This document shows, one piece after another, positions 47,401-61,200 of a stretch of 64,000 bases of DNA. This DNA is from Azadirachta indica (Eukaryota; Streptophyta; Magnoliopsida; Sapindales; Meliaceae): NCBI GenBank assembly GCA_022749755.1, contig CM040453.1, positions 10,859,368 to 10,923,367 of the forward strand, written 5' to 3'. The position numbers and the translations under genes were made by a program. Each line of letters opens with the position of its first letter. The stretch's first letter is position 1. The notes beneath the pieces are model-generated. The model was given only the letters and a program-made list of their open reading frames with translations. It did no database searches and had not been told where the DNA came from.

Positions 47401-48720
47401 AAACTTATTTACTTAATTCTATTTTTTATGATAATTGACAGACGTGATATATCCAAAGAATAATTTGCAATCTTCTTGTACATTTTTATTGGGTAATAAC
47501 ATTTTCCTCCCTGGACATTCACTAAATAATAAATAAAGACATTTAGTCTCCGGTACCTTGTCAATATTAGAAAACAAAAGGTGGGGACTAAACTGTTATA
47601 ATTAAGAAAACTATAACTGTTTATTATTTATTAAATGTATACGGATCCACATGTTATTATCCCATATTTTTATTTATTTTGAGAAAATATCAAATTTTTT
47701 TATATATTTTTTTTATATTTTTTGCAACATATATATAAATTTTACATGGTATAACAGCATTAATTGAAAGAAAATAGAAAATCAATGAAAATAAAAAATG
47801 TGAACTACATAGCAACTATACAATACTGTTGCATCAATTTATATTTTATAATTCATACAGAGAATTTATAATTTTAACACTATTGTAAATTCATGTCATT
47901 TTATTTTTCACAAAATACTATTCAACTTAATCCATTTATAATTTATTAGCTACTTTCATACACGTTATCTGTTTAACATTGATAATTCTTGTGTCTAAGA
48001 AAATGAAAATTTGTCATATACATATATTAATAAACCAACACTTTGGTGCAAAATGAAAAAATAAAATAAAGTATTTTTATCAATGATAAAATTATTATAT
48101 AAATAAGTTGACAGATAACTATAAGATTTGATTTTTTTTTTTCACATATAAGTATACTCAATATCATAGTTATAATTTTTAAAAAAAAAAGAAAGTTAAT
48201 TAAATGATATATTTGAGAAAATTAACTTTAGGGATTAGTAAAATATAAGAACGTGGGTAATATTACTAAATTAAATGTACTATTTGTGAAAAATGCAACA
48301 AATTCTCCATTAAACAATCTGTGTAAAACATTTAGAATATTTAAATATTTATTCATGCCAATGGAAATGGTAAAGATAGTAAGGACGAAAGGCAGATCTG
48401 GAAAATGTGGAATATCAAATCTTTTATATAGTGTATTTCACTGCAATTCATAGTTAGAAACTTATTCCATTAATGTGTGTGCGTATATATATATATGTAT
48501 ATATATATTTACAATGTTTGGTATTGATCTAAAAATAATTTCTTAATTTAATTTAATATAGATCACCAATTTCATTTCTAACTTGATTTATTAAAATAAG
48601 GAAAGATTTGATAAATTCTTTAACCTCGACCTTTCAGAATAAGAGAAGAAAACGACTTAAACACAAAGCAAATACAATCACTTTTCTTGTATGAGTTTTT
48701 AATAAATCTCTTTGACCCAT
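44482..48720. repeat. Diverged tandem relatives of Y and its right flank
   Basis: A ~250-bp motif (TGTGAGTTTTATG..GGAAAATGAAA, then TTTTGGTGCAAAAT, then ATGATATATTRGAG-AAATTAA) recurs near 44,420-44,700, 46,570-46,810 and 47,980-48,260. 47,425-47,950 is a diverged Y. About 45,930-46,240 has a piece ending GCCCGAACTTTTGCCAACCCTA-like, possibly another transposon fragment. No gene is recognisable; the ORFs at 44,840, 45,207, 45,635 and 48,253 have no known domain. Confidence 0.5.
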
Positions 48721-49722
48721 ATTTTTTCCTCAAAATTGTTGCAGCATAGTCAAATTTGGAAAACACAATAAGCAATGCAAAGATCAAGTTCTACTGCTTA
48801 ACCAAAACTTGCAGCAATGAAGCCATTGCAGTTCAAATCAAAGCATACCTTAAGCTCAATTTAATCGAGTTTCTGCCTATTGAAAGAGAGTTTACGAAAC
48901 TATGTAAGGTTTGTGTTCCATCTGATTAAAAGTGATTGTTGGATGCAAAATTTGCGGGCAATAATGCAGCAGAAATATAGCTATAGGTTTTAATTATTTT
49001 GCAGCATGAAAGATGAGAAATATAGTAATATACATAAAGGGCAGCTGCATCCTAATGTTGTTCAGTATAAGGGCAAGGTTTTCAACCTGAAAATCCATAT
49101 GTAATCCATAAAGGGCAGTTGCATCCTACTGTTTGTTCAGTCTAAGGGCAATGTTTTTGTTGTCAACCAGAAATCCATAAGTAACATCTACGATCCAAGA
49201 CTCGGGTTTTCCAGGTGATTCAAAAAGCAAACACCGTGCAAGTTAAGCTCAAAATGAACAATGTTATATTTTGTGAGAGCAGATCGTTACAACTTAAAGG
49301 CTACTAGAATGCAAACTCATGAGACATCAACATCCGAAGTAGATGTATCAAATCACACTCAAGGGAACATATAATGCACCACAAACTTGAATTTCATGTA
49401 AAGGCTTAAAGGAAAAGGAATAAAGCAATCAAATTTATCTAAAGAAAGTCATATTTCATCTGTTTGCAATCCAGAATTAAGCCCCTTGGGAGCAAACTGC
49501 AGGATGAAAATTCACGAGTCAGTGCAGTTTGAAAAAGCAGAGAAAGAAGCAAAACAGAGGACATACAGTAAAGAACTAAGCAAACTAGAATTTTATTCGC
49601 ATATGAACAAGAAAGATTGCAAGAACTTCCAAGAAACCTTCTGAAAAACATCAAAGAAGATACAAGAGATGCAAGTGCCACCAAATACAATTTTTTTTTT
49701 CATTCACAAACACCGATCTCAG
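48721..49722. other. 3' flank of the peptidase gene, with a ~75-bp tandem duplication
   Basis: ATAAAGGGCAGYTGCATCCTA...TTCAG.. ..AAGGGCAA occurs at about 49,033-49,106 and again at 49,108-49,185. No separate gene is recognised. On the - strand, a possible alternative last exon of the peptidase gene lies at about 49,449-49,496. Confidence 0.45.
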
Positions 49723-49728
49723 TTTATT
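49723..49728 (-). terminator. Poly(A) signal of the peptidase gene
   Basis: AATAAA on the - strand, 110 bp after the stop codon at 49,838. Confidence 0.5.
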
Positions 49729-49837
49729 AAAAGCATTTCAATAACACCCGTTGATCCACCTTCATAAATACGGCCAGTTATAATGCACACAAATAAGCTT
49801 CTGGACACAAAGATGTGACCGGGTGGCAATAAGTTTA

Positions 49838-51155
49838 CTAATATAAAGAAGCAAGTACCTCCAACAAGGAAGCTACAAATTGCATTTGGGTTTCCTCGTC
49901 TATGGTTAAGAAGAGAGGCACATGAACAAAGAGTGATCTTGTACCATTCTGCTCTGCAAAGCGAAGGGAATGATAGTAAACATAGTTGCACACAAATCGA
50001 CCTGCATCATCAGAGGTAATCACTTCAAAACCCTTCTTTGCCAGTGTCTTTGTAATATCCTCAACTGGAAGAGAAGTCTGCACAAAGTTGAGGAAAACAC
50101 CATTCAAACAGGTAAATCAGAGAAATAATATTGAATCATACACAAATCACAATAGTGCTAAGAGAAAGCCATTGTCCTATGAAAGAGTTTCAATGCATTT
50201 GCTGTGAAGTCATCTGCACAAGTTTATAATCTGAGCGTTTCTAATATGACAATAATAGCATATAGTTTCTAAACTATCTTATTCATGTTTAGCCCGTAAC
50301 AGCGAATCCTGAAGAACTTGCTCGAATGTAAGTGAAAACAGTACAAAGAAATCACGAAAATGTTTCTACCTCTCGTATTCTTGATATTTCACCATCTGCA
50401 GGAGCAATGGGTACTTTCTGCAGAAGATAAACCAAGTTTAGTCAATAGATTATCATAGCTTGCAGAAAAGAAACTGCAATTCAACATTGAGAAAATTTTG
50501 TGGCAGGTCTATCTAACCTGAGGTTTCCAACCCATCTCATCAGGACAACGAAATGTAGCTTCATTGACAGCTTGTTGCTCAATTGCAAATCGGGTGGCAC
50601 CACTGTTAACTCCGAAGTGAAGCTGCAGAAAACATTGTCAGATAGTCAAGATATATAATGCTGAATGTCAGCAGAAACGAGCTTGATTGCACCTAAGACA
50701 AAGTATTGGAACCCATTAATCAAGTTCCGGTTCTAGCTTCATGTTTTCATTTGTAGTAGCTAATCTACTGTAACCCCCGTTGACTAACAACTTGATTCGA
50801 TTATTTAGGATAGGAAAAAATTACTGAAAATTTTGAAGCAATATGTTAATATTGAAAATAGATAAAGGATAATAAATTGGCAACAGACCCAAATAATTCT
50901 CCGGGAATTTGATGATTCGGAATCCTTCTCACTTATAGCAGATTGCAATGTCTGATATAGAGGAGCAACAGCGCCCTGTCCTGCTGTCTCAAGAACAGTG
51001 CAACTCCCAAGAGTTAAACCTTTCGGCATACCCCTCTTCTTCATATACTCTTTCAAATTACTAACGATTGTCTCAGTTGGATTCTCTGAAACTCCATGAA
51101 ACTTCTTAAATCCTGTCACGTTAACTGTTATGGCTGGTGGCCCTTCGGACCCCAT
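49838..51155 (-). CDS. Pyrrolidone carboxyl peptidase (peptidase family C15), plant type
   Basis: Four exons on the - strand: 51155-50889, 50622-50518, 50417-50370 and 50077-49838. All are phase 0 with GT-AG introns and give 219 aa, the usual length of the plant protein. The family removes N-terminal pyroglutamate from peptides. The catalytic triad can be seen: Glu in FAIEQQAVNEA (exon 2), Cys in DDAGRFVCNY and His in LFVHVPL (both exon 4). MGSEGPPAITVNVTGFKKF at the N-terminus and SENPTE are also typical. There is no signal or transit peptide, so a cytosolic location is likely. The last donor-like site, GAG before GTACTTG near 49,860, may be spliced in some transcripts to a downstream exon that would replace the final six residues. 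Confidence 0.93.
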
Positions 51156-52100
51156 TCCCGGCAGCTACTGAGATGAAAATGATAATGTGTTATAGCATGA
51201 AAATTGGAAATTAATGTCTAAGCACCTGCATCAGAAAACATAAAATAGAGGCCATCGGTCATACAATCAGATAAAAATGGAAAAACAATCATAATCAAGA
51301 CGATTAACCCATAATTTAATAGTTATTATTCAACTTTAGAGTCTCAAAATTTGAGATTCTTGACCATAAATTTAACAATTGTCCATAGAAGATTGTATCA
51401 TCTCAGTCATAATACAGTCTAGTCAAAACAATTGAGTTAAACATCAAATTCGAAAGACCAAAACACCGAAAATTCCAATCTTTTCGATAAAACTTCCATA
51501 GTTTTCTCAAACTTAGCATGAGCCTTCTAACAAATCCAACACTTCCATGAAAAAACAGTACACTATCAGAATTCCCAGCCACAAAAACAAACAGAAAATC
51601 TGAGAGATCAAAATTCTAAAGCTGAAAACAAAAACCCAGATTCTAAAACAATCAAAAGATCAATTTTTTTCGCATGATCTGATTCAAATCAATGATATAA
51701 ACATCCAACAGCAGATTCCACCCTCAGAAATTAAAATCAAAGAACCCCATTTAATAACAGAACAATAACAGCTATAACACACCTTAAAAACCTAAACTCA
51801 AATATCAAACATAATTTATCAGAAACAAACATAATCGAAGAGATTAAAAACCCAGAAACCAATCTACCTGAAGAACAAAACAAGAGATTAAAAACTAAGC
51901 TATGTGCTAATCCAAGTTAAAGAAAGAAAAAGTCAATGGTTATCTCACCTATAAAATCATACACAAAAAGGAAAGATAAGAGAAGCCCCAAACAGAAGAA
52001 AAAAGAAAAAAGTACTGACTCAACCACCAATCTTATCTGTTGATTTCACTCAAAAGACTAAAACTTTCGTAAACAGATTCCCAGCAGATTAAGTAAAAGA
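51156..52100 (-). other. 5' UTR and leader intron of the peptidase gene, then upstream region
   Basis: An acceptor (CATCTCAG) lies at 51,168, twelve bases before the ATG. A good donor (CAG before GTAGAT) is near 51,868, so a 5' UTR intron of ~0.7 kb is probable. The leader and promoter would lie near 51,870-52,150. This rests on splice consensus only. Confidence 0.4.
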
Positions 52101-55100
52101 AAGAAAAAATAAAAAAAAACAAAGGATAGAAAGTATAAAGAATGTGAGTGGAGGGTCACTTTCAAAGAGCCCACCAAAAAATTAAAGGAGAATTAAAAAT
52201 ACTTCTATTTTTGTTTTATTTTTATAACATGTAATTTGTGAATTGACTTACATGTAACATGTGCACACATTCAATTATGGGAATTTTGAAACAGTGAAGT
52301 TCTAAAGCTTCTTTCGTTCTTTTTGCTCTGTTGTGTTCTGTTTGGCTTTTTTTTTATTTCGGAGAGATTGCCAGAAAAAATTCCCCGTTTTGGAATAAGG
52401 TTTTATTACGATTACAGCATGTTCTGCTACAACCATCACAGTAGTGTATAATTTATGTCTATAATTAAACAAGAGAAGAAGAAATTAAATTTATAAATTT
52501 ATAATTACTGTAAATTTTACAACAATATATTCATTATTTATAATATATCACCGAAATTTTTAAAATGGGAATATGAGAATTACTTTGTTTATAATGGTAA
52601 ATTTATTTTTAAAAGAAGATATAAGAGAATTAGGATTCGAATCCTGTTTACATCTGATTTAAAAATAATTTTATTTTTTTATATATAATATTATTAAAAA
52701 ATCATTATTAAATAAATGATATAGTTGTTATATGTCAATGTTATATGCTAAAGTGGTACCCACATATGCAATTATTCAAAGTATAATGGATAAAGATTAA
52801 TCTTAATAATAACAAAGTTCACATGGTGATGTAAGACTAGAAAATCATCTTTTTTATTTTTTAATAAATGAAATTGATCACAAAATAATTAAAATTAACA
52901 AATAATTTTGATTGATTGGTGTTGTCTCTTTCTGCCCTTTATTGCCCACATTTTAATAATTGATGTGCGGGATAATAACGTTTTCATCCCTAAACGTTTG
53001 TAGAATAATAGAATAGAATAATGTTTTAGTAAATTCAATTAATCAACTTGTTTCTTTTGTTTCGTCTTTGTCCTGCCATTATTAATAGAAATGGTAATTC
53101 GGATTGACTGTTTGTATTTATGTTATCTTAAATAAAAATATAACATATCTTAAATTAAATTGAACTTAATCTATAATCCATTCGATAATTGTATTAAAAA
53201 TTAAAAATTCTGAATCTAAATATTTAAATCCCATTTAACAAAATGGGGGAAGGGAAGTACTTTAATAATTTATCTTACAAAATAAAATTTTCAAAAAGAA
53301 GGAAAAAAAACTCTTTTTTCCTCACTTCTTGTTCTTCTACTTTCACTCTTATCTTATCCTTCATCTCTCTATCCCTCTATGTACTCTCAATAATTATTTT
53401 TTTGCCAATTTCTTTCAAGTCATTCACCTCTTTATAAGCGATTATGCTTTCCTAGTTACCATCATTATACTTATGATTGTGAAAATTCTTGAAAAAGATA
53501 TAGAGAAAAAAAATAGAGGCGAGAAGGATAAATTTGATTTTGGAAGTTCATGATTTTTTTAATTAGAATTTTAACAAGTGAGTTTATTGGATTGGTTTGA
53601 TTATTAAAACTAAGCAAATGGTTGGATTTTATTGATATTTCTGGTTGATTTTTTTTAAAATTGAGTGAATTTGATTTAGTGAATTTAGAAATCACTACAA
53701 TAGTACTTGATTGAGTTTGAAAAAGAAGTAAAATTCTATTGATTGAATTAGAAAAAGAGTAAGATCTTAATTTACTTGCATACGGGTATTTGATACACCT
53801 CCATAATTATTTTCTTTTCTCTTTCTCTTTCTCTTTCTCCTTTGTTTGAATTTTTCACCTCCATTTATGGCTTAAAATAGTTTGATGTTTAACTACCTGG
53901 ATATGATGTTTGACTGTAGTGAAAGAATACTTGTTGATGCTGAAAATCTATTAATTTTGACTCCTAACAACAAAATTTGAATCTTACTGATTGTAATGAA
54001 TTCAAGCTTGCCCGCAAAACAAGTGAAGTCAGAGAGATAACCAGCTCGCCCAACGTATGCACTCCGATATTTAAATTAGATGGTTTGCTTAAAAGGAGAA
54101 AAGAAAATTCAGCAGCGTTTTTGCTAAAATTCAGTGTACGTACCTTTCTTCTCCATTGCTAAGGTTTTGTAAATGCAGTGGATAACTATCTTCAATTATT
54201 TTTTCGGTCACGTTTCACGTTCTCTCCATAATTGAAAGTGAGAAAAACAAGCAGTTAGTGGGTGGAGTGCATGGCAAAATTTTCATTGTCCACTTTGGGT
54301 GAGGTTGGGTGATATCTTTTTACTCGACTTGGGACGTGCTAGGTATGATTGAGTGATATTTCATTCCCAACTTGGCCTAGCTCTCTTATCGTGATGAATC
54401 CTTCGCCTTTACTCAATCTTACGTGTGTTAGATCAGTATCGGATAATGATTGAACCCGACTACGTATCATTTATTGGCTTGGCATATTTGATATTCAGTT
54501 ATTTTTCCAAACAATATTGATAAAAAAGACACTAAAGAAGAATATTGGGTAGTTTTTATACAATTTTTATTAGGAAAGAAAAAGATATTACTACTAAACA
54601 TTAATTCATTATATATGCAATGGGATCGATTTATAATTAATGTACTTTACACTATTAGATCTATCTCACTATTACAAGTAATCAAAGTTGAAGTATGAAA
54701 TTTTGAAAAGTAATAGCAATTTATAACAAAGATAACGTAAGAGATAATATTGTTTTTGTAAAAGTTTAAGAGGATAATGGGCTAATAGGTCAAATAACAG
54801 AAAATATTAGGCATCTCTCATATATAGGTTAACTATGTTATAATTGTGTCACTTGTTTAATATATATTTTGATATACATTTTTTTAATATATTATTCTAA
54901 AACATTATATTAATACTTATTCAAGTAATAAATTTTATTCTAAATAAAATTAAAATTGTTTATTTATGACAAAATAACTAAATAATTATAAAATATAAAA
55001 AATCTATAATAAATTTGTGAAATCATAAATGTTACATCATTATTTAAATAGTTAATCATATCATATATGAGTTAACATCTCAACACTTTAAAACTTAAAT

Positions 55101-56271
55101 GTGATATAATTATTAATCGTATTATATGTTTCTCATCTATTTATTAATCATGTTATAATAACTTAATTTGAACACACTAATTTTTTATCAAATTATCAAA
55201 TGGTGTCAAAAATTGTCACCCTTAACTACTATAAGAATTATTAAAACTGAAAAAAATTTGTCAATTTGTTGTTTTCACAAAGTTCAGGGATAAAAATGTT
55301 ATTACTCAATGGTGAGATGGGACTGGTGAGTACATTGAATGAGAAATCAAAGTAATTGAATTATTGTAGTAAATTATTTAAAGGGGTCAAACTACTGTAA
55401 CCAGAAAAGCATTAAATTTTTAATAAGATAGCACAATGTGGGTGGCCAAGCTACTCGAGCTTCAACAATAAATACTAATGGTGTATTTATTTTTTAAAAT
55501 AAATAATTCCATAATTCTTATTGAAATGATAAAATCATTTATATAATAAAATTTAATATTATATTATCTAATTTAAAGAGTAATTTAGTCGTTTTGATGT
55601 GAATTAAGGATCTATCATATAAAATACATGTATTTTATCATGTGAAATAAAAAATTATAACATCAAAATATAAGTTTATAATTCATTTCTTACAAATTTT
55701 ATGTTTACAGTAGATTATTATTTTTAATTTCCATATCTTATTTGAATTATTTAAGTTTCTGTTTACCTAATGAGTATTTTTTTAAAAACAAAAGACAAAA
55801 GAAAGAGCATCTTTTAAGAATTTCTAAATAACAAATAATATAAAAGAAAAAATATTTTATATCTCAATTTAGGCAAAATTTATTCTATTTAGAAAGGAAA
55901 AGCTACTCTAAAGTTAATGTGAAGAATCAGAAGTATAAAGACAGATAAGTATTTACCAATAAACTAAATAGCGTAAGTCTTCAAGTCATACTTATTTAAA
56001 ATGTTTATTTTGAGTTAAAATAAAGAATTAAATATAATATATATATATACATGTATAAAACGTTAGATATACTTTTTTTCAATCTTTTTGTTAGATATTT
56101 AAATTTTAAAAATTTTAAATTTTACTTAAGTTTCAAATTTTATATTAGTGCTTTAACTCTTATGCAGCATGTTTGATGTAACAATATATTTTTTTAATGT
56201 ATTCTAGTAAAGTGGAAAAAGTAAATGTTTTATGTTAAGGGTAAATGAAAGATAGACACCCATTTTATTGA
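52101..56271. other. Intergenic, no gene recognised
   Basis: AT-rich and mostly featureless. GC-richer patches at about 53,990-54,170 (a 61-codon ORF without known domain) and 54,280-54,490 (GGGTGAGGTTGGGTGATAT, repeated in form as TGATTGAGTGATAT) may be remnants of something, but nothing was identified. Confidence 0.4.
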
Positions 56272-57306
56272 CTAAATGATATTTAAAATTCTACTTTAAA
56301 AATAATTGTTAAATTTATCTATTTTGTAAACTTTTTCGTCGTTGTTGGAAAAAGAGTGACGTGAAGTATTAAAATAGCTATTGCATCCTTCATTTAATAT
56401 GGTGATTAATATTGGAATAATACCTCTACTTAACATGATATGAAATGACAACTATATTCTTTTTTTTTTCTAGAATATTACATACATGTATAGGCTCCCA
56501 AGATTATATTTAAAAATCTACCGAGAATTTGTGATGGAATAGTATATGGCACAAGTTAAATAGTTTTATCCAATTTAAGTGATATTTTGCTCTCACACGT
56601 GAAGGGAAGTCTAATTACAATCAAATACGGTGAATTTACACATGTGGTGAGTATTATTTTTCAATTATGGGAAATGAGACTTGTTAATTACAACCAACAA
56701 GACTCAAAGGTTAGGCTCCAAATGGAGTCTAGCCTCCTTACCACTTTGACAAAACCTCTCAGTGATAGCTATATTCTTAACTTACAATAAAACAAGAAAA
56801 GGTGTAATAGTAATTTAGCTAAAAAAGACATAAGTTAATATTTGTAATTTGACAAATAAAGTTATTTGTCTATTCTATTCTTATAAGTTTATTGTAATAC
56901 TGATCACATTTAACAAAATCTTTTACATCCTTTTTCTTTTTCTTTTTTATATAAGTATATAAGAAAATATTTTCTTATGGGGATGGGTCCTGTCATGGGC
57001 ATGACTTAAATGCCTACGAACTTGACACGACTTGAGCACCTGCAAAGGGTATGTGTTTTTACCACATTACTTTGAATAGTTGGGATTACTTGCGTAACAT
57101 ATAGATGACTAAGATTTATTTTTAGTTGAAATGATGTCACACTTATTTTTTACCATACATTACGTCATTTATTTTTAATTTTTTAGCTCATTTTTATATG
57201 GTACAAAGACCATTATACCCATATCAATGCTAACAATAATAGAGAAAAGTATCAAATATGTGTGTATGACAATTATTTTTGAAGTGGGAGTTTATATGTC
57301 ATTTAG
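56272..57306. mobile_element. Relative of the 234-1163 foldback element, ~1.04 kb
   Basis: The left end CTAAATGATAT...AAAAATAATTGTTAAA and the right end TGACAATTATTTTTGAAGTG...ATATGTCATTTAG are inverted copies of each other. They also match the right tip of the element at 1163 (TTGACAATTATTTTCGAAGTG...TGTCATTTAG). The 67-codon ORF inside (56,587) has no known domain. Target-site duplication not seen. Confidence 0.5.
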
Positions 57307-58256
57307 ATAATCAAATGAAATTGGTCTAGCGTTTGCTCTCGTGTTAATGGTCTACTTTATACCAAGCCCATTTTAAAAAAAAAAAAATTCATGCATACAA
57401 ATGGGCCTCGAGATTTTAATAGAGTAAGGTTTTGGGCCCACCATGAAAACAAGAGAATATAAACACGTTCTTTTATTTTTATTTTTTTTGTGTGGTGATT
57501 TTCTGTATATCACTCTACTTATTGAGATACGTAAATAAAAATGTTAAAAATTATGATACTATTCGGCAAAAGAATCTAATTACTTAGTATAAAATATAAA
57601 TAATTAGTTATTTTAAAAATAGACATGATCAATTAAATATTTTAAACACCTACGATATATTAAGATGTATCATAGATTATTTTAAATTTATCGGACTCTT
57701 GTATTATAATCAATTTCATTACTATAATTTCAACTTACCAAATGTAATTAAAAAAATTAGATGCGGAAAGGAAAAAATTAGAGAATAAAAACCAGTTATT
57801 GAAGATCAAAAAAAAAAATCTTGGATATGGGAAAGAATTATCCAATGACTATATAGCATGAGATTGGGATTACAAACTTTTTTTTAAATTTTTTTTAATA
57901 TTACAATTTTTTACCATCTATTCATATTTACATAATGTTTGTTGTATCTATCCGAAAATAAATCATAATTTTTGTTACAATTATTTGTAAATGGAGGAGC
58001 TAAACTCGACAATACCGAGACCGAGGATTACCAGACAAGACCATAGTTGTTAATATAACCAAGAAACTGAAGTGTCAACTGTATACTCTCTTTTTCATTT
58101 ACACCAATAAGAAATCAATCATCATCATCCGCTGTCCAAACCCACCACCCTCGATCACTCTAAGATAATTCTTCATTTTTTTTTTGTAATTTAAAAAAAA
58201 AATTGTTTTATGATTAAAACCCTTAAACCCATATTGTAGCTGAAGAGAAACGAAGC
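57307..58256. other. Upstream region of the G6PD4-like gene
   Basis: No gene. The last ~250 bp become GC-richer (CATCATCATCCGCTGTCC, CCCACCACCCTCGATCAC) and probably hold the promoter and leader. No convincing TATA box was seen. Confidence 0.4.
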
Positions 58257-61200
58257 ATGTCCGTGTCGTTTTCTCATTTTCCGGCACCCTTCTTGAACAA
58301 CAAACCCATCTCCGGGGGGTTCTCCACCGTAGCTCGTAGCTTCCCGGTTAGTTTTTCTACATGGGAATGATTGGGATTACTTTGCTGTTTTTGATTTTTA
58401 TTGGAAAAGCTTTTGTTTGGTTCACGGAGTATGAGTTATGATTATCAGTTGTGGTTATTGGGTAAAAGTTGTTGAAATGGTATCTGGGATGTTTGGTTGC
58501 TTGGAAACTGGTAGGAAATTATGGGGAAAAAGAGAATGAGAAGTATCCTTTTGTTGCATATATTATGAGCATTTTGACAGTTGTAGAAGCAAATTGTATA
58601 ACTATTGCATGAAATTAATAGTTCATTTGATTTGCAATCTGGTCACAAATCTTTGTTTTGACAGTAAAGGATACAGGAAATCTTAAGGAAATGCAATTTT
58701 CCTTGGAGTTTTGGAAGCAGTTTGTGTGGAATACTATAATCTAATTGTAAATTTGAAAACAATATAAAGTTGTTTTTGCTGCTTTCATGCAACTATTGTA
58801 TCCAATAGATATCCAGTTGCATCAATTTGTATCATAGTCTTTGAAAACTATTTTGGATTCACCAAGGCCTCCTAATAGTCAAGAGAGAAATTTGAGTTAT
58901 CTTAGCAATTTCATTTTTAGTTACTAATATTCATGAGCGAACCGACTGAGTTGCTATACTAATGTGTTGGATATCAGTTATGGAATTGATGACAAATTTA
59001 GGAATGGGGTGCAAGTATGAGACCTTTTACTTAAATTTTAGTGGAACCGTAGAATGTCATAGACTAGTTATGCTACTCTACTTTGAGCGGTGGACATGCA
59101 ATTTTGTTGTTTTTGTTGTATCCAGGTTGTGGCGAACAACGTTCACTCTGTAACTGGTGGCCATTTTGTGCTCTATGGAGGATCTGCCAAGATTTGCCAA
59201 AGGTTTTGTGGCTTAAAGCTATGGTTACTTGAAAGACTGAACCCTAAACATTTCAATAGGAAGCGTGAAATATTGAACGAGTCCAGGATTATAAAAAACC
59301 AAGACAAAGATTGGGCTGGTAGCCATTTAGAAACAAGTTTGTCGAATGAAGGACAAGACTCTGAAGGAGTTTCAGCAATATCTGTACCCAGTGGTTAGTA
59401 ATGACTATTATGTTAAGCTCTTTACTACACTTATTTAATGTCAATGATCTTAGTATTATTATTATTATTGTTTTCTCCTTTTTTTGATTGGAAACTTAAA
59501 AGGCTCTAAATTGCGGAATTCACAGTATCTGTTGGAGAAACAAGAGAAACAACTTCAAGCATACAAACACGTTTGTCAAGTTTTCCTGTTGAGGGTGGTG
59601 GAGCACCCTCACTTTGCATTGCTGTTATAGGAGCTACTGGTGAGCTAGCGAGAAGGAAGATTTTTCCTGCATTATTTGCTCTATATTATAGTGGCTTTCT
59701 TCCTGAGGTAGGATTGCAATCTCTTTGTATGGTTAGGCCTTTTTGTCTTTTGTCTGAGTTGCTATGGCCGGAGTCCTCTTTTTTGATCCAGTCTCTTTTT
59801 GTTTTTCATTTCCAATATTTATATTTACTTATCACTTGTTCCAAATACTTCTGATAAGCTTCTGACTTTCTAGGCTTTACTACTTGTGATGGCTGCAGAA
59901 TGTGGGAATAGTTGGTTATTCAAGAAAGAATTTGACAGATGAAGACCTGAGATCCATCATAGCTGCAACTTTGACATGCCGCATCGATCATCAGTATTGT
60001 CCTCATATGACCTCATAAACTCTGTTTTCATGCCTTTGAATTTCCTGTTTTAAATCCTTGAATTATTTAAAATTTTTATGCTCCATCATAATTAAAACGA
60101 CTTTTCAGAGAAAGCTGTGGGGACAAAATGGATGCTTTTCTCAGCAGAACATACTATCTTAATGGAGGTTACAACAACCGAGAAGGGATGTTAAAGCTGA
60201 GTGCTTTGATGGAGCATATTGAGGTATGCTTGAAAAAAATCATGTATCAGTGCTTAGAGAAAGATGATGGAAAGAAATGATTTGGCATGATTATAGAACT
60301 ATTGGCCAGAACATGCAACACATTAATTTTGGAAGTAAATTGTGACAAAACTAGTTTGTCATGATCTATTTTTTGGAACCGTACTAATTGAATCACATGA
60401 GATGGATATGTCTATTGGGATTAATTAGCTCATGGCTTATTTACAAGTTAAGCCAAATTCTTAAAAAGAATAAACATAATTTGTAACAATATTTATCATT
60501 TTTGCCTTTGTTCATCTCAAACTTACAACTTGGTTAAAAATAGAGAAAAAACAAGTGGAAGCTTAGTAGTTTGTGATGAAATGTTCTATTATCCATTTTA
60601 CATTCTTGTCTTTCATAGTTTAGCATGTAAGTCCCTTATTGTTATTTTGGCATAGTCTTTTAATTCATTGTGTCATTGCTCGTTACTAGTAATGTACAAA
60701 TTTGGCAGTATAATTGACAAAATTCATCAACTATACTCGTATTTGAATTCATACTCCTTCAAATTTTGTTTTTGCATATATTAATAATACATAGATTAAA
60801 AGTTAATGATTTATTTCCACTCTTTTGGCATGTTCATATTTAAAGACTAAAATTAAGAATATTCTTCATTGATGTACATTAAGGTAGTGTTTGTTTTATG
60901 TTTTCTGTGTGAAATTGTGAATAAGTTTGAATTTGGCAAGTCTGAATAGTTCTGAATATATATTTGAATGGTATGTTTGCTTATTTCACGTCTAATTGTG
61001 AGTGTTTTGTTGTTTGCTTTTAAAAACAAAAACACATGAGAATTAGTATTTTGAAATATAAGCCTAAGTATTGAAAATGTTGTAAATGTTATGAGTTAAA
61101 TGGTTTGTTGAGATCTAAGTAAAATTATTTAAAAATTTTGAAAAATGTATAATATTAATTATTTTAAGTTGAGAATTAATGAAAATAATATAGAAATACT

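Noticed and set aside
52625..52650. GGATTCGAATCC as a tRNA T-loop
   Set aside because: Only the short palindrome fits; the rest of a cloverleaf is absent.
53243..53695. Three overlapping short ORFs
   Set aside because: Low-complexity AT/pyrimidine-rich sequence; codons are mostly Phe, Leu, Ile, Lys and Asn with no domain.
53977..54162. 61-codon ORF in a GC-richer patch
   Set aside because: Looks slightly more gene-like than its surroundings, but no family, no partner exon and no promoter could be seen.
56587..56790. 67-codon ORF
   Set aside because: Lies inside the foldback-related element, starts with TTG rather than ATG and has no domain.
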